From positions 1 to 11,627 of the forward strand of contig JAJFMR010000053.1 of NCBI GenBank assembly GCA_020696915.1: a DNA stretch of 11,627 nucleotides. Direction: 5' to 3'. A program made the translations under genes and the position numbers. The stretch comes from Rhizobiaceae bacterium (GTDB lineage Bacteria > Pseudomonadota > Alphaproteobacteria > Rhizobiales > Rhizobiaceae). Positions 1 to 6,825 of the stretch are shown in pieces (positions within the stretch are counted from its first letter, which is position 1; every line of letters begins with the position of its first letter). Below the pieces are notes generated by a model. The model did no database searches, had not been told where the DNA came from, and was given only the letters and a program-made list of their open reading frames with translations.

Positions 1-134
1 GTCATGTCCCGCCAGCCGGCGCTTTCGATGACAAGACCATGGTCTGCGGCGACCTCTCGACAGGCCTCGAGCATAGGGGACTGAATTTGTTCGCAGGCCG
101 AAAGCGTAAGTCGGGCCGATAATTTCCCGGTCAT
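1..134 (-). CDS. Unrecognised protein, N-terminal 44 residues only
   Basis: An ATG at 134 opens a frame that stays open to the left edge. It begins MTGKLSARLTLSACEQIQ and continues through a SPMLEACREVAADHGL stretch that looks helical and ordinary in composition. A strong purine-rich ribosome binding site (GGAGGGGAGG) lies just upstream of the ATG, and third codon positions are mostly G or C, as in the neighbouring real genes. The gene follows grpE on the same strand with a gap of 99 bases that contains a GC-rich hairpin, so it may be a separate transcript or a downstream operon member. I do not recognise the family, and 44 residues are too few to propose a function. No signal peptide or membrane segment is visible in the part that can be read. 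Confidence 0.6.
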   Translation of the reverse strand, partial: MTGKLSARLTLSACEQIQSPMLEACREVAADHGLVIESAGWRDM

Positions 135-189
135 TGCTCGCCTCCCCTCCGCTCCTCCCGGTGAAAACATCGCTGCCGGGGTTCGCCAG

Positions 190-208
190 GTCCGGGCCTT
201 GGCCGGAC
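190..208 (-). terminator. GC-rich hairpin downstream of grpE, possible terminator
   Basis: On the minus strand, GTCCGG and CCGGAC face each other across a 7-base spacer 26 bases after the grpE stop. No T-tract follows, so this is not a classical intrinsic terminator. It could stabilise the 3' end of the grpE mRNA or act as a weak pause site. Nothing else is visible in the 99 bases between grpE and the next gene. Confidence 0.25.
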
Positions 209-233
209 GGATGCGCAGCTTGTGAAACGCCCC

Positions 234-872
234 TCAGCTTTCTTTTTCAGCCTCCTCGGCGCCCGGCACTGGCTCGGGTGCAGATTCGGCGGAGGAAGGC
301 CTTGCCGGGCCGCCCCTGGCGACGCCGACCATGGCTGGGCGCAGCACCCGTTCGCCGATCGAATAGCCGGGCTGCACGACCTGGACCACGGTTCCGGCCG
401 CCACGTCCGGGTTGGGCACTTCGAACATGGCCTGATGGAAGTTCGGGTCGAATTTCTCGCCTTCCGGCGCCAGCTTCCGAACGCCGTGACGCTCCAGCGC
501 CGACAGCATGGCGCGCTCGGTGATCTCCACACCGTCTATCAGCGCCTTGAAACCGGCATCGCCGGCGGCCCGCGCCTCGGCGGGAATGGCCTGCAGCGCC
601 CGCCCGAGGTCGTCCGACACCGCGAGCATGTCGCGGGCGAAGGCGGCGATCGCGTAGCTGCGCGCATCGTGGACATCGCGGGCGGTGCGGCGACGCAAAT
701 TCTCCATGTCGGCGGCGGCCCGCAACGCGCGGTCCTTCAGCTCCTCGTTCTCCTTGAGCACCCTGAGCAATGTCTCGTAATCGGCCTCGGCAGTGTTCTC
801 GGCACTTGCAGCCTCCAACTCTTCGGCCTGCTCGCCCAGCGGCACATCGTCGTCTCTTGGGTGATCGCTCAT
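234..872 (-). CDS. grpE: Nucleotide exchange factor GrpE
   Basis: GrpE is the cytoplasmic nucleotide exchange factor of the DnaK (Hsp70) chaperone: it releases ADP from DnaK so that a new ATP can bind and the substrate is let go. The 212-residue protein has an acidic, disordered N-terminus (about 1-35), a long heptad-rich helix (LLRVLKENEELKDRALRAAA, then MENLRRRTARD), and the C-terminal beta-wing. The wing shows the family signature with FDPNFHQAMFEV, the VVQVVQPGY segment and the GERVLRPAMVGVA end. A short acidic tail follows. I chose the ATG at 872 (MSDHPRDDD) because a GGAAAAG ribosome binding site precedes it at normal spacing; an in-frame ATG at 893 adds seven unlikely residues. In related genomes grpE often sits near hrcA or rph, but neither is visible here, and dnaK/dnaJ are elsewhere. 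Regulation by heat-shock sigma factor is plausible from the promoter at 914-942. Confidence 0.97.
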   Translation of the reverse strand: MSDHPRDDDVPLGEQAEELEAASAENTAEADYETLLRVLKENEELKDRALRAAADMENLRRRTARDVHDARSYAIAAFARDMLAVSDDLGRALQAIPAEARAAGDAGFKALIDGVEITERAMLSALERHGVRKLAPEGEKFDPNFHQAMFEVPNPDVAAGTVVQVVQPGYSIGERVLRPAMVGVARGGPARPSSAESAPEPVPGAEEAEKES

Positions 873-913
873 TCGGTCTTTTCCGTATTCCAAGGGTCTC
901 GGGATTGCGCCGG

Positions 914-942
914 ATATCGAGCTTCAGGGCACAAAAATCAAG
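914..942 (-). promoter_or_regulatory. grpE: Putative grpE promoter, CTTGAT-N17-CGATAT
   Basis: Reading the minus strand, CTTGAT (942-937) and CGATAT (919-914) are separated by exactly 17 bases, and the -10 lies about 40 bases before the grpE start codon. The hexamers fit the rhizobial housekeeping pattern CTTGAC-N17-CTATAT. They are also close to the RpoH heat-shock pattern CTTGAA-N17-CCATAT, so either sigma factor, or both, could read it. No CIRCE operator (HrcA site) is present between 873 and 1073. Confidence 0.5.
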
Positions 943-1061
943 TGCGGAGCCCGCGACGACACCGGAGTTCGCGAACCACGGCTCGCCCCGGTGGAGTTCT
1001 TCGAAGTTAATTCAAACTTTACCGTCTTGGGATGTGCTTGCCTGACCCAGGGGCGTTTTCC

Positions 1062-1086
1062 GGAACCATATCGATGCGCAAAGGTT
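1062..1086 (+). promoter_or_regulatory. Possible EcfG-type promoter GGAAC-N18-TT
   Basis: GGAAC at 1062-1066 is followed after 18 bases by TT inside GGTTTT, which fits the loose rhizobial RpoE2/EcfG consensus (GGAAC, then TT 18 bases later) but has GGTT rather than CGTT at -10. If it is used, transcription would start near 1093, downstream of the ATG at 1074, so translation of the small gene would have to begin at 1122. The match is weaker than the one at 5544-5568. Confidence 0.3.
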
Positions 1087-1325
1087 TTTCACGCAAGAAC
1101 AGGTCCGAAAACTTGAAGAAGATGACCCGCCACGACGCACATAGACCGGCGCCGCTCGCTGCTGAAATCCGCCGTCAACTCGGCTCGCCGGGGGTGACGC
1201 GGTATCTGTCGTCCCTGCCGACCTTCGCGGTCGACGCCGGGATGCCGGAATCGTTGCGCGATCTCCTGAGCGAGTTGCAGCGGGCCGAAGCGCATCGGCG
1301 TGGCAGCGGCAGCGCTCGGGGCTGA
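1074..1325 (+). CDS. Small unrecognised protein (83 aa, or 67 aa from 1122)
   Basis: The frame ends at a TGA at 1323-1325 and has strongly GC-biased third positions from about 1122 onward, which supports real coding. The conserved-looking core reads LAAEIRRQLG, then VTRYLSSLPTFAVD, then MPESLRDLLSELQRAEA. It is soluble, rich in charged helix-forming residues, with no signal peptide. The MPESLRDLLSEL segment is faintly like the second helix of NepR anti-sigma factors (PxPDRFxxLLxxL), but the spacing from the first helix is about ten residues longer than in NepR, so I do not assign it. Two starts are possible: ATG 1074, preceded by a weak GGAA, or ATG 1122, preceded by GAAGAAG with no spacer. 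The first 16 codons are more AT-rich than the rest, which slightly favours 1122. It is divergent from grpE and convergent with the sulfur operon. Confidence 0.6.
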   Translation: MRKGFSRKNRSENLKKMTRHDAHRPAPLAAEIRRQLGSPGVTRYLSSLPTFAVDAGMPESLRDLLSELQRAEAHRRGSGSARG

Positions 1326-1327
1326 CC

Positions 1328-1355
1328 GGCCGTAAGTACACTATTTCGGCCTTTT
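1328..1355 (+). terminator. Putative intrinsic terminator after the small plus-strand gene
   Basis: GGCCG (1328-1332) pairs with CGGCC (1347-1351) around a 14-base loop that can add two further A-T pairs after a mismatch. TTTT follows directly. It begins three bases after the stop codon of the small gene and lies in the 29-base gap before the convergent DUF934 gene, so it would end the plus-strand transcript. The stem is short, hence moderate confidence. Confidence 0.4.
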
Positions 1356-1891
1356 CAGGGCAGGCGAGTCCGCCGCCAGGAGAATTTGCCGGGCAGCAAG
1401 GCCGGTATGGCTGCCGGCTGGTAGTGGAAGGGGATGCCACCCGTTTTCCCCCTCTGCAGGCGTGCGAGGAGCACCGGGTGCGACACTTCGAATTCGTCGA
1501 AGCCGAGGCGAAGCATATGCGGTAGCTGGTCGATCAACACCTGGCCCGTTGCGCGCACCGCGCCTTCGAACGCATGCCGGTTGCGCAGCAATGCTGCTTT
1601 CGAAAAGGACCGGCCGTCGTTGAAGGCAGGAAATGCGAGCGCCACCAGGGAAAGGTCGCCGAGCAGCCCGGCAATGCCATCGAGCGGCTCGCCGGGCAGG
1701 AGATGCACGCCGAGCCGCTTCGCTGACGATCTGCGCAACTCTGGATCCAGGGCGACGACCGCCCTCGCGGGCAGGATGAATCGGCCCTCGCCCATGAGCG
1801 CATCGGCGTCATCGGCATGTGTCCACTCGTCATCGCGAAACCCCTCGGGGGTCCACAGGCGGACGGGACGCGCGAGAGCCGGTCCCGTCAT
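1355..1891 (-). CDS. DUF934 family protein of the sulfite reduction operon
   Basis: A 178-residue soluble protein of the DUF934 family, often annotated as an oxidoreductase probably involved in sulfite reduction because it sits next to cysI in many proteobacteria; its biochemical role is not established. Visible marks are the RLWTPEGF start region, the GRFILPARAVVAL segment, the HLLPGEPLDGIAG stretch, LVALAFPAFNDGRSFSKAALLR and the late LPHMLRLGFDEFEV block. FPxFxDGRSxSxAxLLR is the recognisable family core. I chose ATG 1891 because it begins 19 bases after the cysI stop and a GAGGGG lies upstream; upstream extensions would run back over cysI in another frame. No cofactor motif (Cys cluster, Rossmann glycine loop) is evident. 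It is the last gene of the cysG-DUF2849-cysI-DUF934 operon. The C-terminus (LLPGKFSWRRTRLP) is basic and may vary between species. Confidence 0.9.
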   Translation of the reverse strand: MTGPALARPVRLWTPEGFRDDEWTHADDADALMGEGRFILPARAVVALDPELRRSSAKRLGVHLLPGEPLDGIAGLLGDLSLVALAFPAFNDGRSFSKAALLRNRHAFEGAVRATGQVLIDQLPHMLRLGFDEFEVSHPVLLARLQRGKTGGIPFHYQPAAIPALLPGKFSWRRTRLP

Positions 1892-1910
1892 CGGGTCAGG
1901 CGTTTTCCCC

Positions 1911-3581
1911 TCAGGCGGCGCGGAATTCGCCAGCATAGAGGGCCTCCTTGAACGGTTCGGCGCCGACCCGTCGATAGGCATCGATGAACTTCTCGCCGCG
2001 GTCGAGGCGGATGCGCAGGTACGTCTCGACGATCGTTTCCACAGCATCGGTGATCTCGTCGGGACCGAAGCCGCGGCCGAGGACTTCGCCCAGCGAGGTA
2101 TCTTCGTCCGCGGAACCGCCAAGCATCACCTGATAGAGTTCGGCGCCCTTCTTCTCGACCCCCAGGATGCCGATATGGCCGACATGGTGGTGGCCGCAGG
2201 CATTGATGCAGCCAGAAATCTTCAGCTTCAGCTCGCCGATGTCCTTCTGACGCTCGAGCGATCCGAAGCGCCGGGACAAGGACTGCGCGACGCCGATCGA
2301 GCGGGCATTGGCCAGCGCGCAATAATCGAGGCCGGGACAGGCGATGATGTCGGTGATCAGGTTGGCGTTGGGGGTTGCAAGCCCGATCTCGACCAGCCCG
2401 TCATGCACGGCCTTGAGGTCGGCACGCGCGACATGCGGCAGAACCAGGTTCTGCTCGTGGCTGACGCGTATCTCGTCGAAGGCAAGCTTTTGTGCAAGAT
2501 CGGCGATTGCCTCCATCGGGCTGTCCGAAGCATCGCCGGGCGCCTCGCCGATGCCTTTCAGAGAGATGGTAACCGCGGCGTAGTCGGGATTGCGATGAGT
2601 GGTGACGTTCTGGTCGAGCCACTCGGCGAAGCGTCGCGAATCCAGCCTGGCGAGGCGGACCGCTTCGTCGCCTCCGGGGCGGTCGGGCAGCACAGGCGGC
2701 GCAAAATAGGCGTCGATCGTGCGGATGTCGGATTCCGGCAGTCTCAGCTCGCTGTCTCGCAGCGCCTGCCATTCCGCCTCGACCTGGCGGCCGAACGCTT
2801 CGGCTCCGGTCTCATGCACCAGGATCTTCAGGCGCGCCTTGTACTTGTTGTCGCGGCGTCCGTGCAGATTGTAGACCCTCATGATCGCAGTCGCGTAGGA
2901 GAGGAGGTGCTCTTCCGGAAGAAAGTCGCGAATCTTCTTCGCGATCATCGGAGTGCGGCCCTGGCCGCCGCCGACATAGACGGCAAACCCGAGTTCGCCC
3001 CGCTCGTTCTTTCTGAGGTGAAGGCCGATATCGTGGGTCTTGATCGCCGCGCGGTCGCGGGTCGCTCCAGTCACCGCAATCTTGAACTTGCGCGGCAGAT
3101 AGGAAAACTCCGGATGCAGGGACGACCATTGCCGCAAAATTTCCGCATAGGGCCGCGGATCGGCGACCTCGTCGGCGGCCGCGCCGGCGAAATGGTCGGC
3201 GGTGACGTTGCGGATGCAGTTGCCACTGGTCTGGATGGCATGCATCTCTACGGAGGCAAGGTCGGCAAGGATCGCCGGGACGTCGGAAAGAGTCGGCCAG
3301 TTGAACTGGATGTTCTGGCGCGTGGTGAAGTGCCCGTAGCCCTTGTCATAGGTCCGCGCGATATGGCCGAGCATCCTGAGCTGCCGTGAACTGAGCGTGC
3401 CGTAAGGGATGGCGACGCGCAGCATGTAGGCGTGCAGCTGCAGGTAGACGCCGTTCATGAGCCGCAGCGGCCGGAACTGATCCTCGGTGATCTCGCCGGC
3501 CAGCCGCCGCTCGACCTGGTCGCGGAACTCGGCGACGCGGGACTTCACGAAGCCGTGATCGAACTCGTCGTAGCGGTACAT
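1911..3581 (-). CDS. cysI: Siroheme-dependent sulfite reductase (nitrite/sulfite reductase family)
   Basis: This cytoplasmic enzyme performs the six-electron reduction of sulfite to sulfide in assimilatory sulfur metabolism, using siroheme coupled to a 4Fe-4S cluster. The protein is 556 residues. The cluster and siroheme ligands are the C-x5-C pair Cys415/Cys421 (ACPGLDYC) and the C-x3-C pair Cys458/Cys462 (SGCINACG). Basic residues matching the sulfite-binding set of E. coli CysI are visible: Arg88 (TTRQN), Arg124 (NCIRN), Lys165 and Lys167 (LPRKFK). The usual duplicated ferredoxin-like and NIR_SIR halves are present and complete. ATG 3581 is chosen because GGAGG lies six bases upstream; the longer open frame runs into the DUF2849 gene. 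Substrate choice cannot be read with certainty, since the family includes ferredoxin-nitrite reductases, but the cysG and DUF934 neighbours favour sulfite. No cysJ flavoprotein is nearby, so the electron donor is unclear. Confidence 0.93.
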   Translation of the reverse strand: MYRYDEFDHGFVKSRVAEFRDQVERRLAGEITEDQFRPLRLMNGVYLQLHAYMLRVAIPYGTLSSRQLRMLGHIARTYDKGYGHFTTRQNIQFNWPTLSDVPAILADLASVEMHAIQTSGNCIRNVTADHFAGAAADEVADPRPYAEILRQWSSLHPEFSYLPRKFKIAVTGATRDRAAIKTHDIGLHLRKNERGELGFAVYVGGGQGRTPMIAKKIRDFLPEEHLLSYATAIMRVYNLHGRRDNKYKARLKILVHETGAEAFGRQVEAEWQALRDSELRLPESDIRTIDAYFAPPVLPDRPGGDEAVRLARLDSRRFAEWLDQNVTTHRNPDYAAVTISLKGIGEAPGDASDSPMEAIADLAQKLAFDEIRVSHEQNLVLPHVARADLKAVHDGLVEIGLATPNANLITDIIACPGLDYCALANARSIGVAQSLSRRFGSLERQKDIGELKLKISGCINACGHHHVGHIGILGVEKKGAELYQVMLGGSADEDTSLGEVLGRGFGPDEITDAVETIVETYLRIRLDRGEKFIDAYRRVGAEPFKEALYAGEFRAA

Positions 3582-3606
3582 CACTTTCCTCCAGCGGGCT
3601 TTCCGG

Positions 3607-3918
3607 TCAGGCTGCTTCGGCCAATTGTCCGGGTCTTGCCTGTTTGCCGAGGTCGGTGCGGTTTGTCGGGCCTGCCGCGCGGATCCGCTCGCGCAACCTG
3701 ACCGGCACGATCTCGCCGTCATTGAGCTCGACCTCGACGAGCTCGGCGTCGACCACGTCGTTGTCGAGCAGGCCTGCCTTGCCGACGGCGTCGAGCCGCG
3801 CCTCCTCTTCCTTGTCCCGGGCAATCTCGGCACCGCCGATCGAGTCGATCCAGCCGCCGTTTGCCGAGAACCAGACGGCTTCGCCGTCGGCGAGCCGGTT
3901 TGCAGTGAGAATCTTCAT
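3607..3918 (-). CDS. DUF2849 family protein
   Basis: A 103-residue protein of the DUF2849 family, which is recurrently found between cysG and cysI in alphaproteobacteria; its function is unknown. The N-terminal half has the family look: MKILTANRLADGEAVWFS, then a GGWIDSI turn, and the VDAELVEVELNDGEIVPVRLRERIRA segment (here split across residues about 57-81), which suggests a small beta-rich fold. There is no signal peptide, membrane helix or cysteine, so a redox centre or metal site based on cysteine is excluded. Its ATG overlaps the cysG stop in the sequence ATGA (3915-3918), implying translational coupling with siroheme synthase. It ends 25 bases before the cysI start. The Ala/Gln-rich tail after residue 85 is probably disordered. 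A role in delivering siroheme, or in adjusting CysI activity, is inference from position only. Confidence 0.88.
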   Translation of the reverse strand: MKILTANRLADGEAVWFSANGGWIDSIGGAEIARDKEEEARLDAVGKAGLLDNDVVDAELVEVELNDGEIVPVRLRERIRAAGPTNRTDLGKQARPGQLAEAA

Positions 3919-5366
3919 GCACCAACGCCTTCGGCTATGACCTGCCGGTGTGCGGCCAGCGGTTCGGAAAGTTCAAAATCGGCGCCGGCCACGGCGTCGC
4001 CGATGATGGTCATTACCGGACCGGTGAGATCGTTCCTTGCGGCGAGCGAGGGCAGATCCTCGAGCGTCCCGTGAAAGCGGCGCCGGCTGGGCAGGCTGGC
4101 GTTTTCGACCACTGCGCACGCGGTTTCCGGCGACAGCCCGGCCTCGATCAGCCGCGACGCGACGCCGGCGGCCACCGAGCGGCCCATGTAGATGGCGACC
4201 GTTGCTCCGGAAACGGCGAGCTTCGTCCAGTCCGGCAGTGTGCCGCCGTCGAGGTCGTGGCCGGTGGTAAAGACCATGGATGACGCGACGCCGCGCAGCG
4301 TCAGGGGCAATGAAAGGTCGGCGGCGGCGGCAAAGGCGGCGGTCACGCCGGGCACCACCTCGTGGCTGACCCCGGCATCACGCAGGGCCTGCAACTCCTC
4401 GCCGGCCCGGCCGAACACCAGCGGGTCGCCGGATTTCAGCCGGACCACGCGCCCGCCTGCCCGGCCAAGCCTGACGAGCAGCGTGTTGATCTCGGCCTGG
4501 CTCTTCGAGTGGCAGCCCTTGCGTTTGCCGACCGGATAGCGCTCCGCCTCGCGGCGTCCGAGCGCCACCACCGCCTCCGGGACGAGCGCATCATAGACGA
4601 TCGCATCCGCCTCGCCGAGCAGGCGGTGAGCCCGCATGGTAAGCAGGTCTTCCGCGCCAGGACCCGCACCGACCAGAGCGACATGGCCGATCCCGGGCGG
4701 CGTGCGGGGCGATGACTGGCCGGACAACAGCCGGGCGGCGGCACGATGCGCCGCTGCGGCATCGCCCGCCTCGACGGCGACAGCCGGCGCGCCTGCGAAG
4801 AAGCTCTGCCAGAAGCGGCGGCGGGGGGCGCCGGGGGGCAGGCGCCTTTCGGCGGCGCCGCGGAAGCCGGCGGCGAGCGCCGCCAGCCGGCCGAGCGACG
4901 GCGACAGCAGTTGCTCTATCCTTGCCCGCACCATCTGGGCGAGCACCGGGGCAGCACCTTCCGTGCCGACGGCGACGACCAGCGGTGCCCGGTTCACCAA
5001 CGCCGGGGTGAAGAAATCACAGAGTTCCGGCCGGTCGACCGCATTGACGGGAATCCTTCTGGCGCGTGCGTCCCGCACGATCTGCCGGTCCATGGCCTCC
5101 TCGCCAGTGGCCGCAAAGACGAGTGCGGCCCCGTCGAGCCGGGCGGCCGAATATGTCCCCGAAATCCATGCGGCATCACCGCCCGCCAGCCAGGCCGCGA
5201 AGTCTGGATCGAGGCTCGGCGCGACAATCGTCAGCCGGGCGCTGGACTGGGACAACAGCCGCGCCTTGGCAAAAGCGGCCGTGCCACCGCCTACGACGAT
5301 CACGGCCCGTCCCTTTACCCGCATGAAGACGGGGAAGGCGTTCAGCCTTTGGGCCTCACTGGTCAT
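3915..5366 (-). CDS. cysG: Siroheme synthase CysG (multifunctional)
   Basis: CysG converts uroporphyrinogen III to siroheme: the C-terminal SUMT domain adds two methyl groups from SAM to give precorrin-2, and the N-terminal domain oxidises it with NAD and inserts iron. The 483-residue protein has both. The N-terminal Rossmann motif is VVGGGTAAFAKA (25-36), followed by NAVDRPELCDFF (108-119) and VAVGTEGAAPVLA (131-143). The SUMT domain starts near 228 with VALVGAGPGAEDLLT and shows KRKGCHSKSQAEIN (281-294), RLKSGDPLVFGRAGEE (309-324), VPGVTAA (338-344) and IYMG (392-395). The serines that follow VAV in enterobacterial CysG are Gly-Thr here. ATG 5366 is preceded by GAGGA at good spacing; an upstream in-frame ATG at 5447 adds 27 unconvincing residues. 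It heads the operon with DUF2849, cysI and DUF934. Its own promoter must lie between 5367 and about 5500, but I could not identify convincing hexamers. Confidence 0.95.
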   Translation of the reverse strand: MTSEAQRLNAFPVFMRVKGRAVIVVGGGTAAFAKARLLSQSSARLTIVAPSLDPDFAAWLAGGDAAWISGTYSAARLDGAALVFAATGEEAMDRQIVRDARARRIPVNAVDRPELCDFFTPALVNRAPLVVAVGTEGAAPVLAQMVRARIEQLLSPSLGRLAALAAGFRGAAERRLPPGAPRRRFWQSFFAGAPAVAVEAGDAAAAHRAAARLLSGQSSPRTPPGIGHVALVGAGPGAEDLLTMRAHRLLGEADAIVYDALVPEAVVALGRREAERYPVGKRKGCHSKSQAEINTLLVRLGRAGGRVVRLKSGDPLVFGRAGEELQALRDAGVSHEVVPGVTAAFAAAADLSLPLTLRGVASSMVFTTGHDLDGGTLPDWTKLAVSGATVAIYMGRSVAAGVASRLIEAGLSPETACAVVENASLPSRRRFHGTLEDLPSLAARNDLTGPVMTIIGDAVAGADFELSEPLAAHRQVIAEGVGA

Positions 5367-5543
5367 GGCGCGACGTCCTCGCAGCTTGCGCGGTCGATTC
5401 AACCGGTCAGCTGCGGGATTGGAAAGAAAGCCGATAGCTGGCTGCATTTGCTTCGGCGATTGATTTTCCCCTGCGGCACGTCGCCCGGGAATAGTTTTTC
5501 GTGGAGTTCGCCGCGGCTTTCCTGCGCGGCAAGACGGGGCTCC

Positions 5544-5568
5544 GGAACATCGTCCCCGGCGGCGCGTT
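5544..5568 (+). promoter_or_regulatory. EcfG-type general stress promoter GGAAC-N16-CGTT
   Basis: GGAAC at 5544-5548 and CGTT at 5565-5568 are separated by exactly 16 bases, the textbook consensus for the EcfG (RpoE2/SigT) sigma factors that run the PhyR-NepR-EcfG general stress response in alphaproteobacteria. The -10 lies 43 bases before the start codon of the host-attachment-family gene, leaving room for a short leader with the AGGAGG ribosome binding site at 5595-5600. The remaining sequence between cysG and this gene (5367-5611) shows no gene that I can support. Confidence 0.65.
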
Positions 5569-5611
5569 TCGGCCCCGGGTCAGCCGTTCAAATCAGGAGG
5601 CGCTAAACGAC

Positions 5612-6061
5612 ATGGGCGACATCATTTTAAGGCACGGAATCTGGGTGGTCGTGGCGGACGGCGAAAAGGCTCTCTTCCTTCGTAACGAAGGCGATGCGAC
5701 CTATCCGAACCTGCAGGTCGTGCGCGAGATCGAGCAGCAGAACCCTGCGACCCGCGAACAGGGAGCGGAGCGGCCGGGGCGCTACTCGAACGGGCCTTCG
5801 GCCCACAACAGCGCCTTCGACGAGGCTGACTGGCACCGGCTCGGCAAGGCCCGCTTCGCCGACGAGATCGCCCAGCTTCTCTACAGCATGGCCCACCGCG
5901 GCGATTTCGATGAACTCGTCATCGTCGCACCGCCCATGGTGCTGGGGGAGATGCGCAAGAAACTGCACGCCGAGGTCAGCGACAGGGTAATGGCCGAGGT
6001 TCCGAAGACTCTCACCAACCATGTCGTGGCGGATATCGAGGCGATCCTGCAGGCGGCCTGA
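5612..6061 (+). CDS. Host attachment family protein (baeRF-like)
   Basis: A 149-residue soluble protein of the family annotated as 'protein required for attachment to host cells', originally named from Agrobacterium and later related to bacterial/archaeal release-factor-like (baeRF) domains. Visible family features are the N-terminal beta strand and turn WVVVADGEKALFLRNEG (11-27), the charged linker with QNPATREQGAERPGR (about 43-57), the FDEADWHRLGKARFADEIA helix (69-87) and the strand ELVIVAPPMVLGEMRK (101-116). The C-terminal VPKTLTNHVVADIEAIL matches the conserved end of the family. No signal peptide is present, so a cytoplasmic role is more likely than a surface adhesin despite the name. 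ATG 5612 is chosen because AGGAGG lies 11 bases upstream; the longer frame would begin upstream of the stress promoter. The EcfG-type promoter suggests induction in stress or stationary phase. Confidence 0.85.
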   Translation: MGDIILRHGIWVVVADGEKALFLRNEGDATYPNLQVVREIEQQNPATREQGAERPGRYSNGPSAHNSAFDEADWHRLGKARFADEIAQLLYSMAHRGDFDELVIVAPPMVLGEMRKKLHAEVSDRVMAEVPKTLTNHVVADIEAILQAA

Positions 6062-6062
6062 C

Positions 6063-6076
6063 GTTGCCTCCGCAAC
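6063..6076. terminator. Small hairpin between two convergent genes
   Basis: GTTGC and GCAAC form a 5-bp stem with a CTCC loop in the 20-base gap between the convergent stop codons at 6061 and 6082. No T-run follows on either strand, so it is only a weak candidate for a shared terminator. Its exact placement in such a tight gap is the main support. Confidence 0.3.
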
Positions 6077-6081
6077 AACGG

Positions 6082-6825
6082 CTAAACGTGCTGGCCGCCA
6101 TTGATGTGGATCTCGGCGCCGGTGACGTAGGAAGCCTGCCCGGAGCAGAGAAAATATATGATGTCCGCGACCTCGCTGGTTGAGCCGAGTCGCCGCAGGG
6201 GAATGGCTTCGATCAGGCGGTCCGTGCCGGGCGACAGAATGGCAGTGTCGATCTCGCCCGGCGCGATGGCGTTGACGCGGATGCCGTGCGGGCCGAAATC
6301 GCCGGCCATTTCGCGGGTCAGTGAGCCCAGCGCCGCCTTGGACGTGGCGTAGGCGGTGCCGGCGAAGGGGTGCAGGCGCGTTCCGGCAATGGACGTGACG
6401 TTGACGATCGAACCCTTGGCTGCGGCGAGTTCCTTGAACAGGCCGCGGGCCAGCATGATCGGTGCAAAGAAATTAACCTGGAAGACGTCGCGCCAGACAT
6501 GCATCGGGGTGTCGATCGAGTTCATGCGGCCGCCATCCCCGAGTTTCGGCGAAATGCCGGCATTGTTGACCAGCGCATGGAGCTGGCCGGCATGCGCCTC
6601 GAGGCGGTGTCGGATCTCGGAAACGGCGACGCCGACATCCTCCTGGTCGGCGAGATCGACCCTGATGTGGTCGTCGGGACCGGCGGGCCACGGGCAATCG
6701 GCAGAAAACGCCTGGCGCGAGCAAGTGATGACCCGCCAGCCCTCGCGCGAGAACCGTTTTACCGTGGCATGCCCGATCCCCCGGCTGGCCCCGGTGAGCA
6801 CGATGGTCCTGCGGCTGTCGCTCAT
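6082..6825 (-). CDS. SDR family NAD(P)-dependent oxidoreductase
   Basis: A 247-residue classical short-chain dehydrogenase/reductase with a single Rossmann domain. The cofactor loop is TGASRGIG (11-18), followed by an Asp after beta-3 (Asp57), NNAG (87-90), Asn118, catalytic Ser145 (VNVTSIAG) and the Tyr159-x3-Lys163 pair in YATSK. The PG motif (189-190) and the C-terminal SYVTGAEIHINGGQ, typical of the FabG-like branch, are intact, so the enzyme should be active. The substrate cannot be deduced; 3-oxoacyl or sugar and alcohol substrates are all possible. ATG 6825 is preferred because AAGG lies six bases upstream and the protein then starts at the usual distance from the first beta strand. 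An ATG at 6852 would add nine residues. It converges with the attachment-family gene, and its leader overlaps the structured segment described at 6989-7077. Confidence 0.92.
   Translation of the reverse strand: MSDSRRTIVLTGASRGIGHATVKRFSREGWRVITCSRQAFSADCPWPAGPDDHIRVDLADQEDVGVAVSEIRHRLEAHAGQLHALVNNAGISPKLGDGGRMNSIDTPMHVWRDVFQVNFFAPIMLARGLFKELAAAKGSIVNVTSIAGTRLHPFAGTAYATSKAALGSLTREMAGDFGPHGIRVNAIAPGEIDTAILSPGTDRLIEAIPLRRLGSTSEVADIIYFLCSGQASYVTGAEIHINGGQHV

Noticed and set aside
222..1010. A 262-codon plus-strand open frame antisense to grpE
   Set aside because: It is the mirror of grpE codons with no recognisable domain and no ribosome binding site of note.
1434..3389. A 651-codon plus-strand open frame antisense to cysI
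   Set aside because: It lies opposite clearly conserved cysI and DUF934, has no family motifs, and long stop-free antisense frames are expected in GC-rich coding DNA.
4636..5463. Plus-strand open frames antisense to cysG
   Set aside because: CysG motifs are intact on the minus strand; the opposite frames are compositionally biased (Ala, Arg, Ser) shadows.
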